Assembly: GCA_934489945.1 (NCBI GenBank)
Contig: CAKSSY010000006.1
Coordinates: 1-41,610, forward strand
Direction of reading: 5' to 3'
Source of the DNA: an uncultured Eubacteriales bacterium
GTDB lineage: Bacteria > Bacillota > Clostridia > Oscillospirales > CAG-272
DNA length: 41,610 nt
Shown one piece after another: positions 1-7,409 of this stretch; the stretch's first letter is position 1; the number at the start of each line of letters is the position of its first letter. Made by a program: the position numbers and the translations under genes. The notes beneath the pieces were generated by a model. That model was not told the DNA's origin. It searched no databases and was given only the letters and a program-made list of their open reading frames with translations.

Positions 1-32
1 CCATTAAGGGATCGAAGGAGCGTATGACATGA
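1..32 (+). CDS. C-terminal tail of an upstream gene, probably fumarase alpha subunit (partial)
   Basis: The third frame is open from the window start and ends at TGA 30-32, giving the last residues IKGSKERMT. The stop overlaps the ATG of the next gene (ATGA at 29-32), so the two are translationally coupled. Since the next gene is the beta half of a two-subunit class I fumarase or tartrate dehydratase, the upstream gene is probably the alpha half. That identity is inferred from position only; nine codons cannot show it. Confidence 0.4.
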   Translation, partial: IKGSKERMT

Positions 33-562
33 TAAAAATGAATACATCGGAAATCAGAGAGCGTGCCGGGACATTGAGGGCAGGAGATGAAGTTTTGTTA
101 TCCGGCACTGTATATACAGCACGCGATGCGGTTCATAAAAAATTTGCCACGCTGATTGCCGAGAAAAAAACGTTGCCGATTGACTTGCACGGAGCTGTGA
201 TTTACTATGCCGGACCGACGCCGGCTAAAAACGGACTTGCTGTCGGCTCTTGCGGTCCTACTACCTCGTCCCGAATGGACAGGAACACTCCCATGCTTCT
301 TGAAAGGGGACTTTGCGGAATGATTGGAAAAGGCGAGAGAAGCACGGAAGTGAAGAAGGCAATTGAGAGAAACGGCGGTGTCTACTTTTGCGCCATAGGC
401 GGAGCTGGGGCACTTTATGCAAGTTGTATCAAATCCTGTGAGATTGTGGCATTTGAAGAACTTGGGTGCGAATCGCTTAAGAAAATGACAATTGAGGATT
501 TTCCTTTGATTGTTGGTATAGATTCTCACGGCGGTGATGTTTTTGATCGGAGCGGAAAATGA
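29..562 (+). CDS. Class I fumarate hydratase (or L-tartrate dehydratase), beta subunit
   Basis: 177 aa, the size of stand-alone beta subunits of two-subunit, Fe-S dependent class I hydro-lyases, which interconvert fumarate and malate. The conserved core is visible: IDLHGAVIYYAGP near residues 50-62, GSCGPTTSSRMD near 74-85, GMIGKG near 97-102 and the YFCAIGGAGAL segment near 119-129. The 4Fe-4S cluster is carried by the alpha subunit, expected just upstream. The start at 29 is preceded by AAGGAG at 15-20 with 8 nt spacing and overlaps the upstream stop; ATG 38 is a weaker alternative. The stop overlaps the next gene by ATGA at 559-562. Sequence alone does not separate fumarase from tartrate dehydratase; fumarase is likelier as a central enzyme of anaerobic Clostridia. 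Confidence 0.9.
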   Translation: MIKMNTSEIRERAGTLRAGDEVLLSGTVYTARDAVHKKFATLIAEKKTLPIDLHGAVIYYAGPTPAKNGLAVGSCGPTTSSRMDRNTPMLLERGLCGMIGKGERSTEVKKAIERNGGVYFCAIGGAGALYASCIKSCEIVAFEELGCESLKKMTIEDFPLIVGIDSHGGDVFDRSGK

Positions 563-1458
563 CAATCGGTGAAAAGATCAAAAAAATGCGGTCGGAAAAA
601 TTTCTGACACAATCGGAATTGGCGGGCGAAAAGATCACCCGAAATATGCTCAGTCTTATTGAAAAAGATCGTGCGGTTCCGTCTCTTCAGACACTGATGT
701 ATCTTGCCGAAAAATTAAAAGTTTCGCCGGGCTTTCTTCTGGCAGACGAGGAGGAAACTGCGTTCTTTCTGAAAGCGGACAAGATGTCTGAGATTCGTCT
801 TGCGTTCAAAAAACAGAATTTTCGGATTTGTCTGGATCTTTGCAAAAGATTGATTGCGGATGCGGGAGCTGACGATGAATTGAGCCTGTTGGCGGCGGAA
901 TGTTCGCTTGGAGCGGCAAAGGAGGAATTTTTTGCCGACCGCGTGCGGAATGCCTGCGAACTTTTCGATGATGCCGTTCTTTATGCTGCCGATACGGAAT
1001 ATTATACCGGACATATTAAACTATCGGTGAAGTTGTATTTTCGCTATTTGGAAGAGCTGTCTCCTTCGTTTGCCTCCGAAAATGCGTATGACGAGGAATG
1101 GAATTTAAGGGGATATATTCCGTTTGAGGATGAATTTTGTCAGTATCTTATGGCACTTGAGGCGGTTGGACAACAGGATGACGGAATGATTAACTGTTAT
1201 TTGGAGCGGACGACTGACAGAGATATGCTTCTTGCAAAGCATATTAAGGCATTGCAATATATGAATCACGGAGAATATGAAATGGCGGCAAATTGCCTGA
1301 ATGATATTCTCCGAAGTGACGAAACCGTTCCCGGGACGGTGTTGTATTACGTTTTTGGCAACCTTGAAGAGTGTTGCCGGAGACTTGAAAATCGAAGAAG
1401 TGCGAAGTTGTTTGCCGAGGCACGGACCTCGCAGTTTGAGAGGTTGTTATCAACATGA
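559..1458 (+). CDS. XRE-family transcriptional regulator with a helical C-terminal domain
   Basis: 299 aa. Residues 1-60 form a Cro/C1-type helix-turn-helix: IGEKIKKMRSEKFLTQSELA, then ITRNMLSLIEKDRAVPSLQTL. The remaining ~230 residues are helix-rich, with Ala, Leu and aromatic patterns resembling TPR-type repeats of the Rgg/PlcR/SinR-like regulators, but no defined repeat register could be confirmed. There is no membrane segment. It overlaps the fumarase stop at the 5' end and the following lipoprotein start at the 3' end (ATGA at both), so it is made from the same transcript. The target is unknown; a DNA-binding regulator sensing a small ligand or peptide is an inference from the architecture. 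Confidence 0.85.
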   Translation: MTIGEKIKKMRSEKFLTQSELAGEKITRNMLSLIEKDRAVPSLQTLMYLAEKLKVSPGFLLADEEETAFFLKADKMSEIRLAFKKQNFRICLDLCKRLIADAGADDELSLLAAECSLGAAKEEFFADRVRNACELFDDAVLYAADTEYYTGHIKLSVKLYFRYLEELSPSFASENAYDEEWNLRGYIPFEDEFCQYLMALEAVGQQDDGMINCYLERTTDRDMLLAKHIKALQYMNHGEYEMAANCLNDILRSDETVPGTVLYYVFGNLEECCRRLENRRSAKLFAEARTSQFERLLST

Positions 1459-1823
1459 AAAGAAAGCTGGTTGGTCTTTTGCTTCTTGTTTTGCTGCTGA
1501 GTTCCTGTTCCGAAGGTCAGCAGACCGTAGAATATCAGGGAAGAAGACTTTCGGATTCGGAGATTCTGGAGCATATTCAAAGCGGCCTTTCCGGGAAAGA
1601 GGAAGCAGAAACAAGCCAAACACACAGGATGAGACCGTGGAAAGACGGTATTGTCTGTGCCCCGGAAGATCGCGTTTATTGGACAAAGTCGGGATCGGTC
1701 TATCATACAAACACCAATTGCCGCTATCTTCCCGACGACGCGGAACTGATTTATGGCTCAGAAGAGGATGCGGTCTCTTGCGGAAAGAAGCAATGCTGTT
1801 CTCTCTGTGCGAAAGAAAAATAA
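1455..1823 (+). CDS. Small lipoprotein with a Cys-rich C-terminal motif
   Basis: 122 aa. The N-terminus (MKRK, then a Leu-rich stretch ending LLSSC with Cys18) is a lipoprotein signal peptide with lipobox. After a low-complexity linker, the C-terminal ~50 residues carry VYWTKSGSVYHTNTNCRYL (residues 74-92), then GSEEDAVSCGKKQCCSLC, with Cys at 89, 109, 114, 115 and 118 and His84. This T-x-x-G-x-x-YH...C-x-YL...A...G...C-x-x-C pattern resembles small zinc-binding domains, related to Ada-type zinc sites, seen at the ends of many Firmicute secreted proteins. Metal binding is inferred. The start overlaps the stop of the XRE regulator (ATGA at 1455-1458). Function unknown. Confidence 0.8.
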   Translation: MKRKLVGLLLLVLLLSSCSEGQQTVEYQGRRLSDSEILEHIQSGLSGKEEAETSQTHRMRPWKDGIVCAPEDRVYWTKSGSVYHTNTNCRYLPDDAELIYGSEEDAVSCGKKQCCSLCAKEK

Positions 1824-1835
1824 ACGGAGGTTGTT

Positions 1836-2339
1836 ATGAATTTCAGAAAAGCCGAGAAAAAGGATATTGATGCCGTTATGCAAATCATTTCGGATGCTCG
1901 GGCAAGGATTGAAAAGCTCGGGATTGACCAGTGGCAGTATGGTTATCCGTCGCGTGACGTTATCATTGATGATGTGAAACGCGGACGTTTTTATCTTGGT
2001 ACGGAGAAGGATGAGATTTTTTCGGTTTTTGCTATGATTACCGATGGCGAACCGACGTATGATAAAATATATGACGGAAAGTGGCTTACAGCCGGGCGTT
2101 ATGTCGCGGTTCACCGCATTGCGGTCAATGGGAAGGCGGTAAGACACGGAATCGGTTCCGAAACCCTTCGCTATGTTGCGTCGGAAGCCGCCAAAAACGG
2201 TTTTGAAAGTGTCCGTATCGATACTCATGAGGGAAATATTCCCATGAGACGAATGCTTGAGAAAAATGGCTTTACGCATTGCGGTACGATTTATCTTGCC
2301 GGCGGGCAGAAGCGGGTTGCTTACGAAAAGAAAGTCTGA
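1836..2339 (+). CDS. GNAT-family N-acetyltransferase
   Basis: 167 aa, the full length of a single GNAT domain. It opens with NFRKAEKKDIDAVMQII, typical of the first GNAT strand and helix. The acetyl-CoA binding region is IAVNGKAVRHGIGSETLRY (residues ~93-111), matching the V-x-x-x-x-R/Q-G-x-G/A pattern, and the C-terminal N-x-x-M-R-R-M-L-E-K-N-G-F motif (near 132-144) is characteristic. GGAGG lies 8 nt before ATG 1836. The acyl acceptor cannot be told from sequence. It is co-directional with the lipoprotein (12 nt gap) and smpB (11 nt gap). Confidence 0.88.
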   Translation: MNFRKAEKKDIDAVMQIISDARARIEKLGIDQWQYGYPSRDVIIDDVKRGRFYLGTEKDEIFSVFAMITDGEPTYDKIYDGKWLTAGRYVAVHRIAVNGKAVRHGIGSETLRYVASEAAKNGFESVRIDTHEGNIPMRRMLEKNGFTHCGTIYLAGGQKRVAYEKKV

Positions 2340-2350
2340 AGGAATGAAAA

Positions 2351-2821
2351 ATGGCGGAGAAAAAGACGCAGAGTAAAATGATTGCACAGAATAGGAAGGC
2401 TTATCACGACTATTTTGTGGACGAAAAATATGAGACGGGGATTGCTTTATGCGGAACCGAGGTGAAGAGTATCCGTGCCGGAACCGTAAATCTGAAGGAC
2501 TCGTACTGTGAGATCCGGAACGGTGAGATTTATGCCGTTGGGTTCCATATCAGTCCGTACGACCATGGAAATATTTATAACCATGAACCGATGCGGGATA
2601 AGAAATTGCTTATGCACAAAAAAGAAATTCTCAAATTGCATGGGGTGATTTCACAAAAGGGGTATACGCTTGTGCCGCTTTCGTTGTATTTTTCCGGAGC
2701 CAGAATCAAGATGGAGATCGGCTTATGCCGCGGAAAAAAACTTTATGATAAACGTGACGACATGGCACGAAACGATGCCAGACGCACGATAGAGCGTGCT
2801 TTCAAAACCAACCATCAGTAA
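2351..2821 (+). CDS. smpB: SsrA-binding protein SmpB
   Basis: 156 aa, the normal SmpB length. The OB-fold core and tmRNA-binding residues are clear: IAQNRKAYHDYFV (residues 11-23), GIALCGTEVKSIRAGTVNLKD (near 30-50), YAVGFHISPY, then the Lys-rich GLCRGKKLYDKRDDMARNDA (near 124-143), which is the RGK..YDKR tail that enters the ribosomal A site. SmpB delivers tmRNA to ribosomes stalled on non-stop messages. No tmRNA gene (ssrA) was seen in the neighbourhood. AAGGA precedes ATG 2351. Confidence 0.97.
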   Translation: MAEKKTQSKMIAQNRKAYHDYFVDEKYETGIALCGTEVKSIRAGTVNLKDSYCEIRNGEIYAVGFHISPYDHGNIYNHEPMRDKKLLMHKKEILKLHGVISQKGYTLVPLSLYFSGARIKMEIGLCRGKKLYDKRDDMARNDARRTIERAFKTNHQ

Positions 2822-2842
2822 ATTACAAAAAGGAGAAGTGTT

Positions 2843-3730
2843 ATGTTGTTTACCAATAGTCGCAATCAATTTGCCAAGGATCCCGCCGTAATCCGATTTG
2901 ACGGAAAATATTATTTGTACTATACAGTTCTTTATGATGATAAGAGAATCGGTGTCGGCATTGCTGTGTCGGAAGATATGGAAAACTGGCGAGAACTTCC
3001 CGATGTGCCGCTTACAGAAGCATATGAAAATCGTGGAATCGGTGCACCGGCTGCAATTGTACTTGGGAACACGGTACATTTGTTTTATCAGACATACGGT
3101 CACGGACGGAATGACAAACTTTGTCACGCCACCTCACGTGACGGTGTGAATTTTGTGAAGGATCCGACAAATCCGATTTTTTCTCCCACCGCCGATTGGT
3201 GTTCGGGGAGAGCAATTGATGCTGATGTATGTGTGTTTGGCGACAGGCTTCTGTTGTATTTTGCAACACGCGACCATGAAATGAAAATTCAAAAAGTCGG
3301 CGGTGCATGGGCACCGATTGATTCGGATTTTTCCAAGGATACATGGACACAGATGGAAAAGCAGGCATTGGTTGCTCCCGAACTGCTTTGGGAGGGAGCG
3401 TGCATCGAAGCCCCCGCCACGATCGTGAATAACGGAAAGGTGTTTTTGTTTTACGGAGGCTCTTATAACTGTACACCGCAACAGATTGGGTGCGCGGTTT
3501 CGGATGACGGTGTTTTCTTCCGAAAACTGTTTGTAGAAGAGCCGTTTATTCCATGCGGGGCGGAAGGTGATTGGAACAGCAGTGAATCGGGACACCCATA
3601 TGCGTTTCGCGATGATGATGGCAGAGCATATCTTTTCTATCAGGGGAGTGCGGATATGGGCAAGACATGGTATCTGACCAAATGTGAATTTGGCTTTACC
3701 GCAGATAATATTCCTTATAAGATTGGATAA
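2843..3730 (+). CDS. GH43/GH32-clan five-bladed propeller glycosidase-like protein, cytoplasmic
   Basis: 295 aa without a signal peptide. Repeating blades of the form DP..I..DGKYYLYYT, GAPAAIVLGNTVHLFYQT, ADVCVFGDRLLLYFAT, EAPATIVNNGKVFLFYGG and HPYAFRDDDGRAYLFYQG mark a five-bladed beta-propeller of the GH43/GH62/GH32 kind. Candidate acidic active-site residues are Asp13 in KDPAVI, Asp126/Asp128 in AIDADVC and Glu189 in WEGACIEAP, spaced as the base, pKa modulator and acid of this clan. The substrate (arabinoside, xyloside, fructoside or a phosphorylase-type glycoside) cannot be assigned. An AAGGAG site precedes ATG 2843. Lacking a signal peptide, it presumably acts on imported oligosaccharides, but no sugar transporter is adjacent. 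Confidence 0.8.
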   Translation: MLFTNSRNQFAKDPAVIRFDGKYYLYYTVLYDDKRIGVGIAVSEDMENWRELPDVPLTEAYENRGIGAPAAIVLGNTVHLFYQTYGHGRNDKLCHATSRDGVNFVKDPTNPIFSPTADWCSGRAIDADVCVFGDRLLLYFATRDHEMKIQKVGGAWAPIDSDFSKDTWTQMEKQALVAPELLWEGACIEAPATIVNNGKVFLFYGGSYNCTPQQIGCAVSDDGVFFRKLFVEEPFIPCGAEGDWNSSESGHPYAFRDDDGRAYLFYQGSADMGKTWYLTKCEFGFTADNIPYKIG

Positions 3731-3736
3731 AACGGA

Positions 3737-4885
3737 ATGAAAGATGTTTCAATTGTAAAATGCGAAAGCTACGATCACGGAGCGGTACGGGAGGCACTGG
3801 AGACGGCAATCGGAGCGATCGGCGGATTGGATTTTGTAAAGGCGGGAATGAAGGTGGTAATCAAGACCAACCTTGTATCCGCCATGCCCCCGGACGCAGC
3901 CGCGACCACACATCCCGTGATGCTTGCGGAACTTGTGAAGATGTTGATTGAGCGGGGAGCCGAGGTGGTTGTGGGAGACAGTCCGGGCGGACTTTATACC
4001 TCTTCCTACGTGAATCACATATACAAGGTGACGGGCATGAAGGAAGTAGAGGCGGCAGGTGCCAAACTTAACGATGACTTTTCCCAAATCAATGCAATGT
4101 ATCCGGAGGGAAAGGTTCTTCATCAGTTTACTTACACGGCTTATCTTGAAAAAGCGGATGCGGTGATCGACTTCTGTAAACTCAAAACACACGGCATGAT
4201 GGGAATGTCGGCTGCCGCAAAGAATATGTTCGGTACAATTCCCGGGATTATGAAGCCGGAGTATCATTATCGTTTCCCGAATCACGCTGATTTTGCCCGT
4301 ATGATCGTGGACCTGGATTCTTTCTTCAAAATTCGGCTTTGCATTTGCGATGCGGTTGTCGGAATGGAGGGAAACGGTCCGACAATGGGAACACCACGAA
4401 AAATCGGTGCGGTTCTCGCTTCACAATCTCCGCATAAACTCGATCTTTTGGCAGCATCGCTTATCGGTCTGACGAAAGCGGACGTGCCGACATTGGAAGC
4501 GGCATACGAACGGGGCTTGATTCCCGAAACGGCATCGGAATTGTCGGTTGACGGCAATCCACAGGCGTTTTTAATTTCCGACTATCAAAATATTCCCGCA
4601 CGCGGAAGCATTGAATTTCAAAAGGACTCGCAAAAATTTTTCGGAAAGGCGGTTCAATTTCTGAAAGGCGCAGCCCTTCGTTCAAAGCCTGCAGTGAAAA
4701 AATCGGAGTGTGTCGGATGTACGTTGTGTGCAAAAATCTGTCCGGCAAAGGCGATTACCATGAAAGAGGGGAAGCCTGCGATTGATCGTCAAAAGTGCAT
4801 TCGTTGTTTTTGCTGTCAGGAATTTTGTCGAGAGGGAGCCATGAAGGTGAAACGAACCTTGATTGCCAGAATGTTAACAAAATAA
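3737..4885 (+). CDS. DUF362 protein with a C-terminal 2x[4Fe-4S] ferredoxin domain
   Basis: 382 aa. The N-terminal ~300 residues match the DUF362 domain: KTNLVSAMPPDAAATTHP near residues 35-52, GDSPGG near 74-79, and CKLKTHGMMGMSAAAKNMFG near 147-166. The C-terminus carries two ferredoxin clusters: Cys325-x2-Cys328-x2-Cys331-x3-Cys335 followed by Pro, and Cys354-x2-Cys357-x2-Cys360-x3-Cys364. Such DUF362/ferredoxin fusions are widespread in anaerobes and are presumed electron-transfer proteins, without an established reaction. It starts 6 nt after the glycosidase-like gene, so the two are probably co-transcribed. Confidence 0.88.
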   Translation: MKDVSIVKCESYDHGAVREALETAIGAIGGLDFVKAGMKVVIKTNLVSAMPPDAAATTHPVMLAELVKMLIERGAEVVVGDSPGGLYTSSYVNHIYKVTGMKEVEAAGAKLNDDFSQINAMYPEGKVLHQFTYTAYLEKADAVIDFCKLKTHGMMGMSAAAKNMFGTIPGIMKPEYHYRFPNHADFARMIVDLDSFFKIRLCICDAVVGMEGNGPTMGTPRKIGAVLASQSPHKLDLLAASLIGLTKADVPTLEAAYERGLIPETASELSVDGNPQAFLISDYQNIPARGSIEFQKDSQKFFGKAVQFLKGAALRSKPAVKKSECVGCTLCAKICPAKAITMKEGKPAIDRQKCIRCFCCQEFCREGAMKVKRTLIARMLTK

Positions 4886-4913
4886 AGGGACAGTCACAAA
4901 TGTGACTGTCCCT
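4886..4913. repeat. Perfect 13-bp-arm palindrome at the end of the DUF362 gene
   Basis: The arms AGGGACAGTCACA (4886-4898) and TGTGACTGTCCCT (4901-4913) are exact reverse complements separated by AA, and begin directly after the stop codon at 4883-4885. No T-run follows, so it is not a classical intrinsic terminator, though it may protect or end the 3' end of the plus-strand transcript. GGGACAGTC-type palindromes recur as dispersed intergenic repeats in various bacteria; repeat status here is an inference. Confidence 0.6.
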
Positions 4914-4952
4914 CGGAATCGGCGGCGGACGGTAGCCGCTGAAAACGATTTC

Positions 4953-4984
4953 AGGGGTGTCGTGCTTTCGCACACGACACCCCT
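4953..4984 (-). terminator. Hairpin downstream of the ACP gene, likely terminator
   Basis: GGGGTGTCGTG (4954-4964) pairs with CACGACACCCC (4973-4983) around an 8-nt loop; one further A-T pair extends the stem. It begins 12 nt past the ACP stop on the minus strand and is followed on that strand by TGAAATCGTTTTC, a weak T-rich tract. It separates the converging DUF362 and ACP genes. Confidence 0.6.
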
Positions 4985-4995
4985 TATGTTTGACA

Positions 4996-5217
4996 TCAAA
5001 GACTTTCCAGATACGTTACAACGTCGCCAACCGTGACGAACTTGTGAATATCATCATCTTTGATTTCAATGCCGAATTTGTCCTCACAAAGCATAACAAG
5101 ATCGGCAAGCTCAATGGAATTGATTCCGAGATCACCGGCAAGTTCAGCCTCAAGGGTAATGTCCTTTTCGTCAATGGATAATTCATCAACGAGAAGCTGT
5201 TTCAATTTTTCAAACAT
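4996..5217 (-). CDS. Acyl carrier protein
   Basis: 73 aa, acidic. The 4'-phosphopantetheine attachment site is Ser34 in DLGINSIELADL; Asn replaces the usual Asp before the serine, as in many non-fatty-acid-synthase ACPs. It lies 23 nt downstream of an acyl-AMP ligase on the same strand, with GGAGG before its ATG at 5217, and there are no other fatty acid synthesis genes around. This suggests a dedicated ACP loaded by the neighbouring ligase rather than the housekeeping AcpP, but sequence alone does not prove it. Confidence 0.92.
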   Translation of the reverse strand: MFEKLKQLLVDELSIDEKDITLEAELAGDLGINSIELADLVMLCEDKFGIEIKDDDIHKFVTVGDVVTYLESL

Positions 5218-5240
5218 AGATTCAATCCTCCAAAAAGAAA

Positions 5241-6950
5241 TTACTTGACTTTGAATCGCTGTATCTTTTTCGATGTGGTGCGTTCAAACGGTTCATTCCG
5301 TATTTCGATTTTTCGCATCTGCTTAAAAGAGGGCAGCTTTTGGTTTATATGATTTACAGCATCTTTCAGGAATGCGTAAATTTCATCATCGGTTTTGTCG
5401 GCAAGAAGTTCTTTGTTCGGAACCAAAATTGCCGTAATGGTTTCTTCCCCCTGCTCGTTTTGACGGGTGAGTACGACCGATTCAAGAATTTCGGGAACAC
5501 CGGCCAGATATTCTTCCAGCTCTTCGGGAAAAACGTTTTTGCCGTTACTGAGAATAATGACGTTTTTCTTTCTGCCTGTAATGAAAATATAGCCATCATC
5601 ATCCAAATACCCGAGGTCTCCGGTGCGGAACCAACCGTCCGGGGTAAAGACTTCCGCAGTTGCTTCCGGATTTTCGTAATAACCCAGCATCACATTGTCG
5701 CCCTTGACAAGGATTTCACCGAATTCATCGGTTGCGTTTGCCTTGTCGATTTTTACCGTGCATCCCATTACGGGAGTCCCCACAGAGTGAAGACGCACTT
5801 CACCGGCACGATTGACCGCCACAAGCGGAGCGCACTCGGTAATGCCGTAACCTTCCAAAATGGTGATGCCAAAGGTGTAAAAGTCACTGATAAGATCAGG
5901 GGAGAGCGGCGCACCGCCGCACACAATACTCTTGAGATTGCCGCCAAAGGCTTTGGTAATATCCGAGAAAAATGTTTTCCGCATATCGACACCGACGGAC
6001 AGAAGAATATTGCAGGCTTTCATACTGGCGCGGAGTAACCGGATTTTTCCTTTCTTTTTTGCTTCGTCCCAAATTTTCTTGTGCATGGTTTCGACAAAAA
6101 GCGGAACCAACAGAAGGGCATTCGGTTTGAATTTGGCAAGGTTTTTCATAAGATGCTTAAGACTGTCATTCAAAACGACAGTAGCGCCGATATTCAGCGT
6201 GGACAGATGACAAGTCGTCATTTCATAAGTGTGGTGCGGAGGAAGAACGGATAGAAACACGTTCTGGTCATCATATGGGGTAGAAAGACATGAGGCGTTG
6301 ATGGCTGCGGTCAGATTTTTTTGTGAGAGCATGACACCCTTGCTGGTGCCGGTAGTGCCTGAAGTGAAAATCAAAGAGCAAACTTTTTCCATGTCAAGTT
6401 TAACATCAAGATAGGAAGTGTCCCCTTCGGTGAGTGCTTTTTGACCAAGAGCAATCATATCCTTCATAGACAGAAAACGATCGTTTGGTTCGGCTTTGGG
6501 ATCCGGTTGAATTGCAATAAAATACCGGATCTTCGACAGTTTTTCGGTAAGAGTACGAACCGTTTCGTTTTTTGCCGAGGTGTAGATAAAAACCTCCGCT
6601 TTGCTGAATTCCAAAAAATCAGCAATTGCGTCATCGGAAAGTTCCTTGTCTATCGGAACAATACAGCCACCGCCGTTAACGGTGGCAAGATAGGAGGCGG
6701 TATAAAGCGGATGAGTGTCTCCGCACACAGCGACAACAGAACCAAGAACTCCGAGTATCGAAAAAGCCGTGCCGATACAGTTCATGTCCCCGAGGAGCTT
6801 GTTAAAGCTGTATTCCGTGAACTGGGCACCATCTTTGTACAGATAAAAAGCCCTGTCACCGAAACATTCGGCACTGGACTTCACAAGATGACGCAGGTCG
6901 TGAATACACTTTGCGGTTTTGGCTCCTTTGAGATCGTTTATCATTCGCAT
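5241..6950 (-). CDS. AMP-forming acyl-CoA/acyl-ACP synthetase
   Basis: 569 aa from ATG 6950, an ANL-superfamily adenylating enzyme. The ATP/AMP motif is TSGTTGTSKGVMLSQ, the A5 motif is GYGITECAPLVAVN and the A7/A8 region is GWFRTGDLGYLDDDGYIFITGRKKN cut by the hinge; the catalytic Lys of A10 is in TTSKKIQRFK at the C-terminus. These activate a fatty acid as acyl-AMP and transfer it to CoA or a carrier protein. The reading frame is open further upstream to 7058, but ATG 6950 has GGAG 8 nt upstream while the extension covers the promoter. The adjoining ACP gene suggests acyl-ACP ligase activity. A consensus promoter lies at 7000-7028. Confidence 0.88.
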   Translation of the reverse strand: MRMINDLKGAKTAKCIHDLRHLVKSSAECFGDRAFYLYKDGAQFTEYSFNKLLGDMNCIGTAFSILGVLGSVVAVCGDTHPLYTASYLATVNGGGCIVPIDKELSDDAIADFLEFSKAEVFIYTSAKNETVRTLTEKLSKIRYFIAIQPDPKAEPNDRFLSMKDMIALGQKALTEGDTSYLDVKLDMEKVCSLIFTSGTTGTSKGVMLSQKNLTAAINASCLSTPYDDQNVFLSVLPPHHTYEMTTCHLSTLNIGATVVLNDSLKHLMKNLAKFKPNALLLVPLFVETMHKKIWDEAKKKGKIRLLRASMKACNILLSVGVDMRKTFFSDITKAFGGNLKSIVCGGAPLSPDLISDFYTFGITILEGYGITECAPLVAVNRAGEVRLHSVGTPVMGCTVKIDKANATDEFGEILVKGDNVMLGYYENPEATAEVFTPDGWFRTGDLGYLDDDGYIFITGRKKNVIILSNGKNVFPEELEEYLAGVPEILESVVLTRQNEQGEETITAILVPNKELLADKTDDEIYAFLKDAVNHINQKLPSFKQMRKIEIRNEPFERTTSKKIQRFKVK

Positions 6951-6999
6951 AATGCAGTCTCCGATCGGTAAAATGGGCATAAAATACACAGTATGAAAT

Positions 7000-7028
7000 A
7001 TTATAGCGTATTTTTGCTTATTTGTCAA
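7000..7028 (-). promoter_or_regulatory. Sigma-A promoter for the acyl ligase/ACP operon
   Basis: On the minus strand TTGACA (7028-7023) and TATAAT (7005-7000) are both perfect consensus hexamers 17 nt apart, about 50 nt upstream of the ligase ATG at 6950. It is back-to-back with the T-box promoter; the two -35 boxes are 60 nt apart. Confidence 0.9.
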
Positions 7029-7088
7029 GTTATTGAAGCAAAAATATCCGTCCGGCATAAAAAAATCGAAAAAAAGAAGAAAAAGTAC

Positions 7089-7117
7089 TTGACAAGCCGG
7101 CTAGAGTGTGATATAAT
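7089..7117 (+). promoter_or_regulatory. Sigma-A promoter for the trp T-box/trpXYZ operon
   Basis: TTGACA (7089-7094), 17 nt, TATAAT (7112-7117): perfect consensus in both boxes and ideal spacing. Transcription would start near 7124, just ahead of stem I of the T-box. Confidence 0.92.
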
Positions 7118-7119
7118 TC

Positions 7120-7389
7120 GCATATCTTAAAACCGAAGATTGAGAATAGTAACCGATAAGATATGCTTTCAGAGAGTTGTCGTTGGTGTGAGACAACACA
7201 TAGATATCGGCGAATGGACTCATGAGGGCGGCCGAAAGCGAGTTGCGTGAGTAGTAGCCGACGGAGATCGCATCCGTTATCAGAGCGAGTTGCATATGGT
7301 GTGCAATGAAAAGTGGGTGTTTTGCACCAAATTGGGTGGTACCGCAGGACTTCAGTCTTGTCCCTTTCTGTAGGGGACAAGGCTTTTTT
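7120..7389 (+). promoter_or_regulatory. T-box riboswitch, tryptophan-specific (specifier UGG)
   Basis: All landmark T-box elements are present in order. Stem I contains AGTA at 7148-7151, the helix CCGATA (7153-7158)/TATCGG (7205-7210), the AG-bulge AGAGAG at 7171-7176 and the distal-loop motif GGTGTGA at 7185-7191. The 3' side of the specifier loop reads GAA (7212-7214), TGG (7215-7217), then A, so the specifier codon is UGG (Trp). The T-box core GGGTGGTACCGCA is at 7334-7346. The terminator is AGTCTTGTCCC (7354-7364) with GGGACAAGGCT (7374-7384), followed by a T-run ending at 7389. Uncharged tRNA-Trp should stabilise the antiterminator and switch on the downstream transporter, a known arrangement for trpXYZ. 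Confidence 0.95.
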
Positions 7390-7409
7390 GTTTATTTCGG
7401 AGGTAAATG

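Noticed and set aside
2822..2842. tmRNA (ssrA) next to smpB
   Set aside because: The gaps on both sides of smpB are far too short and no tRNA-Ala-like ends are visible nearby.
6951..7058. 36-codon N-terminal extension of the acyl ligase
   Set aside because: It contains the perfect -35/-10 promoter; ATG 6950 with GGAG fits better.
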